This document shows, in pieces, positions 6,812 through 13,128 of a DNA stretch of 33,047 nucleotides. Under the pieces are notes generated by a model. The model did not search any database. It was not told the DNA's origin and saw only the letters and a program-made list of their open reading frames with translations. A program made the translations under genes and the position numbers. The first letter of the stretch is position 1, and the number at the start of each line of letters is the position of its first letter. The stretch is from Candidatus Omnitrophota bacterium (GTDB lineage: Bacteria; Omnitrophota; Gorgyraeia; Zapsychrales; Zapsychraceae): the NCBI GenBank assembly GCA_016212005.1, contig JACRHP010000041.1, positions 1-33,047 of the forward strand, read 5' to 3'.

Positions 6812-7594
6812 ACAAGTATTATCCGCGAGGTTATTGTTCCCGCCATCGAACAGGAAATCAACGAAGGCGAAAATTTCGCCAATCTGCGCCAGATGTACAA
6901 TTCGCTGATCCTTGCCGCGTGGTACAAGTTGAAACTAAAGGACGGCTTACTGGGAAAGGTCTACGTCGACCAAAACAAGACCAAGGGGATCGACACTGAG
7001 GACAAGACAGTCAACCAGAAAATTTACGACCAGTACCTCGAATCCTTCAAGAAGGGGGTTTACAACTACATCAAGGAAGACACCGACCCCGCGACCCAGG
7101 ACGTGATCCCGCGCAAGTATTTCTCCGGCGGGCTTGGATTTGCAAAGGGGATCCTGGCCATGGTGTCCGCGTCGCTGATGATTTTGGGGGCATCGCCCCA
7201 GCCCGCGCAGGCGGCCGATTTGGTGAGTGAGATTAAAAATGGCAAGAACAGTTCTGTCGAGGTCGTCCTCGGCGAAAATTTCAAGGGGCCCGACATCACC
7301 GCCCTCGAACCGCCGCTCGCCACCTCCTCGCCGATGGAGGAAAATATTCGACAGGATTTGGGGAATAGGGGACAAGAAGAGACGCCGCCTGTTCATGCAG
7401 TTTCTTTGCAGGAGGGGTTAGGAAAAATAATTAATTTTATTCATGAAGTGAAAAAAGACGGAAAAGACAAAATAACGCTGATCGCATTGGCGGGCGGCAT
7501 GGCATCTGGCAAGTCATTCGTAGCTTCTGTTTTAGAAGGGGAAATCGAGAAACAATTACCCAAAGAAAGGATTTTTATATTTCCAGGAGACTGA
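6782..7594 (+). CDS. modular protein fragment 2: N-block end plus P-loop start
   Basis: This frame begins inside the fold-back repeat, so its ATG at 6782 is probably not natural. It continues the conserved block (IIREVIVPAIEQEINEG, YNYIKEDTDPATQDVIPRKYFSGG). An internal hydrophobic segment (about 119-137) ending PAQA-A looks like a second signal peptide. A TSSPM seam and a linker follow. The fragment ends with the start of a nucleoside-kinase fold, Walker A GGMASGKS at 238-245. TGA 7592-7594 falls about 25 residues after the P-loop, at the position where uridine kinases carry their D-x-F/Y substrate motif (here GD, stop, F). The truncated kinase cannot be active alone. Confidence 0.55.
   Translation: MLRVTGDLVTTSIIREVIVPAIEQEINEGENFANLRQMYNSLILAAWYKLKLKDGLLGKVYVDQNKTKGIDTEDKTVNQKIYDQYLESFKKGVYNYIKEDTDPATQDVIPRKYFSGGLGFAKGILAMVSASLMILGASPQPAQAADLVSEIKNGKNSSVEVVLGENFKGPDITALEPPLATSSPMEENIRQDLGNRGQEETPPVHAVSLQEGLGKIINFIHEVKKDGKDKITLIALAGGMASGKSFVASVLEGEIEKQLPKERIFIFPGD
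7322..7339 (+). repeat. seam 1 (SSPM-coding GC-rich junction)
   Basis: ACCTCCTCGCCGATGGAG encodes the SSPM linker and matches the seams at 8333, 9161 and 9605 at DNA level with few differences. It separates the N-terminal block from the kinase-like module. Confidence 0.6.
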
Positions 7595-7654
7595 TTTTCA
7601 TTACCGGAACGCAGGAGAGATGGTCAAAGAGATTACCCGTATAATATTTTTGAA

Positions 7655-9949
7655 ATGGAAAGATTAAAATACGCTCTTGATAATTTGAGGCATGGGCAAT
7701 TAGCTTTGGTTCCGCTGTTCGATAGAAAAAATGCGCGACGAATAGAGATCTCTGAAGCAAAACGTAAGCAGATATTACGCGATCAAAAAGAAAATATTAT
7801 TGAAATAGGTGGATATAGATTTGTTGAGCTAGAGGAGTTCAAGAAAGAAAATGAACACCTGTTGATCAAAAAAAATAGTAGATTGTTCCTTGATCTGGAC
7901 ACAAACGAACTGGTGGAGGGAATTTCTCCGCAGGCGGGAGAAATTTATTTGTTTGATTTGAGTATTGGCTTGTTTGGCCCATCTATCAGTAAGCTATATG
8001 ACTATAAAATTTATATCTGGGCTTCAGCCGAAACTCGCCGAGAACGTTACCTGCAAAGATGGAGAATGGGGGAGAAGCACCCGCAATTTTCTTTGAGTCA
8101 AATTATGGAAAAAGTGGACAATATATTCGGGGTAAGGGACAAGGTAGTATTGTCGACAAGCGATACAGCGGATCTCATTATTAATAATAATTCATCTTCT
8201 TTTCCCTCCATTGGGCAGGAAGTTGCAGAGGAAGATGATTATCCCGCTCCCGCGCAAGCTCCGGGCGGCGAAGGTGTTTCCCCGCTGGCGGTGGAACGAG
8301 CGACGAACGGCGAGGGACGAGGGACGGACAAGGCCTCCTCGCCGGTGACCAGCGAAATGGCGCGTCTCCGTCATCGTGTTTTTGATTTGCCAGAGAAACA
8401 AGTTAAAGACACGTTCGCCTATCTTTTGGAAAACGACAATGTTTTTTCGGGTATAGACGATGGAATTCGAATGAGCAATGAGAAGGTCTATGAGCAATAT
8501 TTTACAGGTGCTATTGATCTTGCGAACGCAGCGAACCAGCTGTATGAGCTTAGCAGGGGCAATAGGTCACCTCAAACAGAAGCCGCAGATAAGGAAAGTA
8601 TTAAAAACCATCTCGTGGCGAAGAAAACAATTTTTAAATTCGGCAGTCTTGATATCGGTGTGAGAAGGGCTCAAGAAGTTAAAGTGAGACAATTTCTAGA
8701 CAATCCTAAAGACATAGCTCTTCGTCAGAAGGTTGAAAATGCGGTTAGGCGAGATGCCGCCCGATATGCTTTGATCCAAAGATTCTCTGGCTTACCGTTG
8801 CAGCCTCCGCTGCGCGAGAGGGTGCAGCAGCTTACGGATAAACTTAAGAGTCGGATGGCTGGAATAACTGCGACAGACGTTATGATTTATTTGGCCAAAA
8901 GTTTAAATTCGGATGAATCTGCCAAGAGGATGGATGAGGCATCGTTGAGAATGCTTCAGAAAGAATTGACCTGGACGAATTTGAATAATGTAGACACCGA
9001 TCTTTTTTTCTGGGCGATTTCGAAGCCATCGCTGACAAAAGTCATTGCCGAAGGAATACATCTCGATGAAAAAGATGTTTCAAAAATTTTGGCAGACAGC
9101 CGATTTTTTAACCCTTATCTTAGTGATGCCGCCTCCCCGCAAGCTTCGGGCGGCGGAAGCACCTCCTCGCCGGTGGAGCAGGTAATTTACACACCAGAAG
9201 AATTTTGGAGATTAAGCGGCGATGGAGAATTCTGGAATGAGACTTTCTTTATCGATTTGAAGCCGGGTAAATCATTGGGATTAACCCGAATAACCATGAT
9301 GGTAACAGACATGTACGGTTTGAAAATAGAATCGGCCACGCTCAATGGTAGGGTTAGCAGACATTATCAGGAAGTGCCTTTCAGCGACATCGCGCAAATT
9401 GTTAAAACACAATGGCACTCCTTGGAAAATTTTTCTCAGATCGTTGGCGATTATATACACAGAGGAGATAGGATTAGAGTTGTTTCTACGTCAAGCGATA
9501 TCACTGGACACTTTGAGGAGATTAAGGGCAAAAAGCTTTGGTTTGTCACTCCCAAGGGAGTCAAGATAAGCATCGCGGGAGATCAGATCAGAATGATTCG
9601 CCCTGCTTCCTCGCCAGTAGGAAACAGTCATCAGTTATCAGACATCAGTCTTCAGCCGATGACTGATGACAGACGACTGACGACTAATCCTGGCGGTATC
9701 GACCTTAATCCCGCGTTGCTGGATTTGCAGATCAAGCGCGACGGGAACGGCGTCCCGCTGCCGTTGCCGCAGCAGCCCATTGAAACGATGCATATCGACG
9801 GCTTTGTGCCGATCATTATCAATATCACCCCTATCCCCAACCTGCCCATGTTGTTGGGCCTGGCCGATACCGCGCCGGATACGGATACAAAAGCGGTAAG
9901 GCCAGCCTTGAAAGCTCGTGAAGTCGAACCTGTGAGTTTGTTAAATTAA
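7655..9949 (+). CDS. modular protein fragment 3: kinase remainder, helical and beta modules, tail
   Basis: The frame is the same as fragment 2 and is open from 7595, so ATG 7655 is only the first available start. Residues 1-180 continue the uridine-kinase-like fold (VPLFDR, a DLSIG segment, then ETRRERYLQR like an Arg-rich lid). After a low-complexity seam (about 197-232), residues 233-490 form an all-helical module of unknown type. After the seam near 492-510, residues 511-650 look beta-rich (FIDLKPG, HRGDRIRVVS). The last seam leads to GGIDLNPALLDLQIKRDGNG and a Pro/Ile-rich tail that I recall as a recurrent C-terminus in Omnitrophota proteins. The modules are visibly AT-richer than the seams and flanks. 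Confidence 0.6.
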   Translation: MERLKYALDNLRHGQLALVPLFDRKNARRIEISEAKRKQILRDQKENIIEIGGYRFVELEEFKKENEHLLIKKNSRLFLDLDTNELVEGISPQAGEIYLFDLSIGLFGPSISKLYDYKIYIWASAETRRERYLQRWRMGEKHPQFSLSQIMEKVDNIFGVRDKVVLSTSDTADLIINNNSSSFPSIGQEVAEEDDYPAPAQAPGGEGVSPLAVERATNGEGRGTDKASSPVTSEMARLRHRVFDLPEKQVKDTFAYLLENDNVFSGIDDGIRMSNEKVYEQYFTGAIDLANAANQLYELSRGNRSPQTEAADKESIKNHLVAKKTIFKFGSLDIGVRRAQEVKVRQFLDNPKDIALRQKVENAVRRDAARYALIQRFSGLPLQPPLRERVQQLTDKLKSRMAGITATDVMIYLAKSLNSDESAKRMDEASLRMLQKELTWTNLNNVDTDLFFWAISKPSLTKVIAEGIHLDEKDVSKILADSRFFNPYLSDAASPQASGGGSTSSPVEQVIYTPEEFWRLSGDGEFWNETFFIDLKPGKSLGLTRITMMVTDMYGLKIESATLNGRVSRHYQEVPFSDIAQIVKTQWHSLENFSQIVGDYIHRGDRIRVVSTSSDITGHFEEIKGKKLWFVTPKGVKISIAGDQIRMIRPASSPVGNSHQLSDISLQPMTDDRRLTTNPGGIDLNPALLDLQIKRDGNGVPLPLPQQPIETMHIDGFVPIIINITPIPNLPMLLGLADTAPDTDTKAVRPALKAREVEPVSLLN
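8246..8350 (+). repeat. seam 2 (extended, includes SSPV)
   Basis: The segment from 8246 (GCTCCCGCGCAAGCTCCGGG) resembles the start of seam 3 near 9130, which shares the CAAGCT-CGGGCGGCG core. It ends with GCCTCCTCGCCGGTGACC (8333-8350). It is GC-rich between AT-richer modules and carries tandem 7-base words at 8296-8327. Confidence 0.55.
8296..8327 (+). repeat. tandem 7-base word array in seam 2
   Basis: Four consecutive heptamers (ACGAGCG, ACGAACG, GCGAGGG, ACGAGGG) and a partial fifth. No complementary arm is visible nearby, so it would be a one-armed version of the word arrays elsewhere in the window. Confidence 0.5.
9129..9178 (+). repeat. seam 3 (SSPV-coding junction)
   Basis: CCGCCTCCCCGCAAGCTTCG is followed by GGCGG and then ACCTCCTCGCCGGTGGAG (9161-9178). 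It matches seam 2 in order and content and separates the helical module from the beta-rich module. Confidence 0.6.
9605..9622 (+). repeat. seam 4 (SSPV-coding junction)
   Basis: GCTTCCTCGCCAGTAGGA is a slightly diverged seam copy, followed at once by fold-back repeat B and then the conserved GGIDLNP tail. Confidence 0.55.
9627..9688. repeat. fold-back repeat B (tandem GTCATCA-type words)
   Basis: The left arm reads GTCATCA, GTTATCA, GACATCA, GTCTTCA. The right arm, in reverse complement, reads GTCGTCA, GTCGTCT, GTCATCA, GTCATC. It is in frame and encodes the linker HQLSDISLQPMTDDRRLTTN between seam 4 and the tail. Confidence 0.75.
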
Positions 9950-9976
9950 TTAAGAGGCAAGTGTTTCTTCTTCCCG

Positions 9977-10005
9977 TTGACTGTTCCCACCGTTTATGTT
10001 AGCTT
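9977..10005 (+). promoter_or_regulatory. yggS: possible extended -10 promoter of the yggS run
   Basis: TTGACT (9977-9982), a 17-base spacer ending in TGT, then TAGCTT (10000-10005). The -35 is strong, the -10 hexamer poor, helped by the TGn extension. Confidence 0.35.
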
Positions 10006-10006
10006 A

Positions 10007-10033
10007 TTCTCCTCCCCTTTCGGGTAAGGAGAA
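10007..10033 (+). promoter_or_regulatory. yggS: hairpin enclosing the yggS ribosome binding site
   Basis: TTCTCCT (10007-10013) pairs with AGGAGAA (10027-10033), and an inner CCC/GGG closes on TTTC. The 3' arm is the Shine-Dalgarno sequence 2 bases before ATG 10036, so the fold would hide it. Confidence 0.5.
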
Positions 10034-10035
10034 CA

Positions 10036-10731
10036 ATGATCAAAGATCGTCTGGCACAAGTCCATAAAGATATCGAGGCCGTCTGCAAACGCATCGGCCG
10101 CAACCCCAAAGAGATCATCCTTGTCGGCGCGAGCAAATACGCGGACGCCGCCCGGATCAAGGAAGCCGTCGCGGCCGGGCTTAAACATATCGGCGAAAAC
10201 AAGGTCCAGGACGCGATGGAGAAGTTCGCCATTTTGGACCAGGAACACGTCCGCGTCACCCGGCATATGCTCGGGCACCTGCAGACCAACAAGGCCAAAC
10301 ACGCCATTGAGATCTTCGACCTGATCCAGTCGGTGGACAGTATTCATCTGGCCGATGAGATCGAAAAACAGGCGGTCAAGCTCAACAAGACGGTGGAGAT
10401 CCTCGTTGAAGTCAATACCTCGGGAGAAGATCAGAAATTCGGCATTCCCGTCGATGGTGTCCTGCCTTTGGTCGAGGAGATCAGCCGCTGTGAACATATC
10501 CGTCTTTCAGGGCTGATGACCATGGCGCCGTATACCAAGGACCAGGGCGTGATCCGTAAATGTTTCCGTGATCTGCGGGAACTGTTCGACGCTGTCGAAG
10601 ACGATTTCGCCACGCATCCGCGTGTGGCAATGAAGTATCTTTCCATGGGAATGAGCGACGACTACGCGATCGCCATTGAAGAAGGGTCGAACATGGTGCG
10701 GATCGGGAGGGCGATTTTTAAAGAGGCGTAA
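10036..10731 (+). CDS. yggS: PLP homeostasis protein, YggS/PLPBP family
   Basis: This is a fold-type III pyridoxal-phosphate-binding protein of 231 residues, the normal family length. Lys34 in GASKYAD is the expected Schiff-base lysine. Other family blocks are HIGENKVQ, HMLGHLQTNKAKH, VNTSGEDQKFG, LSGLMTMAP and the C-terminal LSMGMSDDYAIAIEEGSNMVRIGRAIF. The family has no known catalytic reaction and buffers free PLP in the cytoplasm. It is followed by proC, a very common bacterial pairing. The start is set by AGGAG just upstream, although that site lies in a hairpin. Confidence 0.93.
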   Translation: MIKDRLAQVHKDIEAVCKRIGRNPKEIILVGASKYADAARIKEAVAAGLKHIGENKVQDAMEKFAILDQEHVRVTRHMLGHLQTNKAKHAIEIFDLIQSVDSIHLADEIEKQAVKLNKTVEILVEVNTSGEDQKFGIPVDGVLPLVEEISRCEHIRLSGLMTMAPYTKDQGVIRKCFRDLRELFDAVEDDFATHPRVAMKYLSMGMSDDYAIAIEEGSNMVRIGRAIFKEA

Positions 10732-10738
10732 ACGATAA

Positions 10739-10807
10739 GTCGTCAGTCGTCAGCTTTCAGTCTTCAGACAGCAGTTGACTGAAGACTGACGACTGATGGC
10801 TGACAGC
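10739..10807. repeat. fold-back repeat C (tandem GTCGTCA-type words), yggS-proC spacer
   Basis: Beginning 8 bases after the yggS stop, heptamers GTCGTCA, GTCGTCA, GCTTTCA and GTCTTCA are followed by an imperfect reverse-complement arm (in reverse, GCTGTCA, GCCATCA, GTCGTCA, GTCTTCA). It ends about 10 bases before the proC Shine-Dalgarno sequence and has no T tract. Confidence 0.8.
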
Positions 10808-10824
10808 TAAACCAGGGGATTACA

Positions 10825-11610
10825 ATGTCAAAGATCGGTATCATCGGCGGCGGGAACATGGGAACGGCGATCCTCGCTGGCATCGGGCGCAAATATGCTG
10901 TCGCGGTCTGCGAACAGGACGTCAGGCGCGCCGGGTCTTTGAAGCGTCGCTTCGGCGCGAAGGTCGCGGACCTGGCAACGGTCGCCTCGGGATCGAGTAT
11001 CATTATCCTCGCCGTGAAGCCGCAGAATTTTGAAGAAGTCCTTGGAGCGTTACGCTGGTATGTGCGCCCAGATCAGTTGATCGTCTCAATCGCCGCCGGT
11101 ATTACCTGCCGTTATATCGAACAACGCTTGGGGAAGAAAATTCGTGTTGTACGGACCATGCCCAATCTTCCGGCGCAGGTCGGGGAGGCGGTCACCGGAA
11201 TTTGTCGGGGTAAATTTGCCACAACGGCGGATATAAAGACGGCCCAGCAGATCTTTAATTGTATCGGAAAAACGGTTGTGGTTGAGGAACGCTTAATGGA
11301 TGCGATCACGGCAGTTTCCGGAAGCGGGCCGGGGTATATTTTTTATTTTACCGAATGCCTGGAAAAAGCGGCGCGGTCTCTGGGGTTAAAGCCTGGACTG
11401 TCAAGGGTGCTGGTTGCCCAAACGTTAAAGGGAAGTGTCCGGCTTTTGGAACAGTCCGGCGAAGGCGCGGATGTCCTGCGCGCGCGCGTGACTTCCAAAG
11501 GCGGCACCACCCAAGCGGCGTTAGACGTGTTTTATAAAAACGGCGTAGAAAATGTATTCGTGCAGGCTTTAAAAGCCGCCTGCAAACGATCAAGTAAATT
11601 ATCTAAGTAA
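10825..11610 (+). CDS. proC: pyrroline-5-carboxylate reductase
   Basis: ProC catalyses the last step of proline synthesis, NAD(P)H-dependent reduction of pyrroline-5-carboxylate. The N-terminal Rossmann motif is IIGGGNMGTAILAG (residues 5-18), then AVKPQNFEEVL, VRTMPNLPAQVGEA, and the C-terminal dimerisation/active-site block AVSGSGPGYIF and TSKGGTTQAALDVF. At 261 residues it is complete. AGGGG lies 6 bases before ATG 10825. It forms the yggS-proC pair seen across bacteria, here separated by a fold-back repeat. Confidence 0.95.
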   Translation: MSKIGIIGGGNMGTAILAGIGRKYAVAVCEQDVRRAGSLKRRFGAKVADLATVASGSSIIILAVKPQNFEEVLGALRWYVRPDQLIVSIAAGITCRYIEQRLGKKIRVVRTMPNLPAQVGEAVTGICRGKFATTADIKTAQQIFNCIGKTVVVEERLMDAITAVSGSGPGYIFYFTECLEKAARSLGLKPGLSRVLVAQTLKGSVRLLEQSGEGADVLRARVTSKGGTTQAALDVFYKNGVENVFVQALKAACKRSSKLSK

Positions 11611-11634
11611 CTGTGAAACATGAGGATCTAAAGC

Positions 11635-12147
11635 ATGTCGGGTGACAATATCTTGGGATTGTTGGCCATATTGGCAAAGTACCATAATATTGTGGTTTTC
11701 CTTTGCGTCATATTCTTCGGTGTTTTTCTCTGGAAACAGAGTCAAATTCGCACTGCAGAACGGGAAGAACTTATGACAGTAATTGCTCAAAAATTAGACA
11801 GAGTGGATGCGTGTTCCCCTGTACATTATTTTGTTGTCCAAAGTGTTAGTAATGGAAAAATTGAGGGCCGCTATAGAAATAGAGATGTCCTCTGTTTTAT
11901 GAGTTGCCGTCCAGAGGTTCTCACCTTCAAAATGAAATTTGATCAAAAGAATAAGGATCCTAAATTTATGATTGATTATCCAAGACCTACTAGGAGTACT
12001 TATGCTAAAAATGGTTATGTTATATATAAGTTTCTTCCCAGTGAGGTCAGGCATAAACATATAGTATCAGGGATGTGGAGTGAAAGAGTTTCTTCGATAT
12101 TGGAAGAATTGTATGAGGGTTGCCAGAAGAGAGAATCTGTTGCGTAA
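11635..12147 (+). CDS. hypothetical single-pass membrane protein
   Basis: This 170-residue protein has one N-terminal membrane helix (about 18-34, IVVFLCVIFFGVFLW) and a soluble domain with several Cys and aromatic residues (VHYFVVQSV, DVLCFMSCRPE, YVIYKFLPSEVRHKHIVSGMW). I do not recognise the family. TGAGGA 8 bases upstream of ATG 11635 supports translation. The codons are clearly AT-richer than those of proC and mtnP on either side, which suggests later acquisition or relaxed selection. It sits in the spacer of a housekeeping run on the same strand and is probably co-transcribed. Confidence 0.6.
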   Translation: MSGDNILGLLAILAKYHNIVVFLCVIFFGVFLWKQSQIRTAEREELMTVIAQKLDRVDACSPVHYFVVQSVSNGKIEGRYRNRDVLCFMSCRPEVLTFKMKFDQKNKDPKFMIDYPRPTRSTYAKNGYVIYKFLPSEVRHKHIVSGMWSERVSSILEELYEGCQKRESVA

Positions 12148-12191
12148 ATAGGACGAATCGAGAGATATTGCTTTGATTGCAGGAGGTGAAA

Positions 12192-13055
12192 ATGGCTAAA
12201 GTCGGCATCATCGGCGGCAGCGGGCTGTATCAGATGGAAGGGCTGGAACATCTGGAAGACCTCACGATCCCGGACACCCCCTTCGGTCAACCGTCGGACC
12301 ATTTCATGACCGGTACGCTGGGCGGCGTGGAAGTCGTGTTTATTTCCCGTCACGGCCGCGGACATCACATCAACCCCGGCGAAATTAATTACCGCGCGAA
12401 TATTTTTGAATTGAAGCGCCTTGGGGTTGACGCGATCATTTCGGTCTCGGCCTGCGGGAGCCTGAAGGAAGAGATCAAACCGATGGATTTCGTGGTGCCG
12501 GACCAATTCATCGACCGGACAAATTCCGGCCGCGCGGCCACTTTTTTTACGGACGGAATTGTGGCGCATATTTCATTCGCCGACCCTGTTTCCCCGGAGG
12601 TGGCGGGTGTTTTGACAGAATGTGCCCGTGAGGCGGGCGCGACGGTCCATCCCAAAGGAATTTATCTTAATATGGAAGGCCCACAGTTCTCCACGCGCGC
12701 GGAATCAAACCTCTACCGCAGCTGGGGCGTCGATATTATCGGAATGACCAATATGGTGGAAGCCAAACTCGCCCGCGAGGCCGAGATGGCGTATGCCTCG
12801 CTGTGCGCCGTGACGGACTACGACTGCTGGCACCCGAATCACGACGCCGTCACCGTGGAGGAGATCATTGCCAACCTCAACCAGAACATCGCCAAGGCCA
12901 AGAAAATCGTCCAGCTGGCCGTCCCGCGCATCGGCAAGATCCCCAAGTTCGCCGCCCAGGACGCCTTGAAGCACGCCATCATGACGGACCCCCGGAGAAT
13001 CCCGGACCAGAAAAAGAAAGACTTGCGGATTATTATTGGAAAATACATTAAATGA
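12192..13055 (+). CDS. mtnP: S-methyl-5'-thioadenosine phosphorylase
   Basis: This trimeric purine-nucleoside-phosphorylase-type enzyme cleaves methylthioadenosine to adenine and methylthioribose-1-phosphate in methionine salvage. Motifs: VGIIGGSGLY at the N-terminus, RHGRGHHINPGEINYRAN (phosphate and sugar binding), ACGSL, NMEGPQFSTRAES, GMTNMVEAKLARE, and TDYDCWH, whose two Asp favour 6-aminopurines over inosine. ATG 12192 is chosen over the upstream TTG 12177 because AGGAGGTG (12181-12188) sits just in front of it; the protein is then 287 residues. The next gene is ileS, separated by fold-back repeat D. Confidence 0.93.
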   Translation: MAKVGIIGGSGLYQMEGLEHLEDLTIPDTPFGQPSDHFMTGTLGGVEVVFISRHGRGHHINPGEINYRANIFELKRLGVDAIISVSACGSLKEEIKPMDFVVPDQFIDRTNSGRAATFFTDGIVAHISFADPVSPEVAGVLTECAREAGATVHPKGIYLNMEGPQFSTRAESNLYRSWGVDIIGMTNMVEAKLAREAEMAYASLCAVTDYDCWHPNHDAVTVEEIIANLNQNIAKAKKIVQLAVPRIGKIPKFAAQDALKHAIMTDPRRIPDQKKKDLRIIIGKYIK

Positions 13056-13120
13056 GTCGTAAGTCGTAAGTGGTAAGTCGTAAGCACAAAGCTTACCACT
13101 TACCACTTACCACTTACCAC
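13056..13120. repeat. fold-back repeat D (GT[CG]GTAA x4), mtnP-ileS spacer
   Basis: The left arm at 13056-13085 is four heptamers (GTCGTAA, GTCGTAA, GTGGTAA, GTCGTAA) plus GC. The right arm at 13091-13120 is the reverse complement, 27 of 30 positions pairing, with a 5-base loop. All three mismatches are C opposite C. It begins at the base after the mtnP stop and ends 8 bases before the ileS ATG. Confidence 0.9.
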
Positions 13121-13128
13121 TATGCGAC

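Larger units (their letters stand above)
6076..9949 (+). pseudogene. broken modular multidomain gene (Omnitrophota-type giant protein)
   Basis: Read as one gene, ATG 6076 leads into a secretion signal, a conserved N-terminal block, a P-loop uridine-kinase-like domain, a helical module, a beta-rich module and a conserved tail, about 1,290 residues in all. Three lesions break it. TAA at 6091-6093 is in frame with ATG 6076. A shift from frame 1 to frame 2 lies inside the fold-back repeat at 6745-6811. TGA at 7592-7594 cuts the kinase domain, but the same frame continues with recognisable kinase sequence. Either this is a decaying pseudogene, or the pieces are expressed separately, or some lesions are assembly errors. 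The family itself is recalled from Omnitrophota genomes; no biochemical role is known to me. Confidence 0.65.

Noticed and set aside
7592-7594. TGA as a recoded codon (Trp, Gly or selenocysteine)
   Set aside because: TGA is the natural stop of several intact genes here (mtnP, ileS, the DksA-like gene, pilC). No convincing selenocysteine hairpin follows, and the same locus has two other lesions.
7640-7645. TATAAT before ATG 7655 as a promoter for fragment 3
   Set aside because: It lies inside the conserved kinase-like coding sequence and only 9 bases from the ATG, too close for a normal leader.
13056-13120. CRISPR-like array
   Set aside because: The units are 7 bases, contiguous, without spacers, and are matched by an inverted arm.
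13056-13128. T-box or other leader regulating ileS
   Set aside because: The only structure is a tandem-word fold-back, with no specifier loop or T-box sequence.
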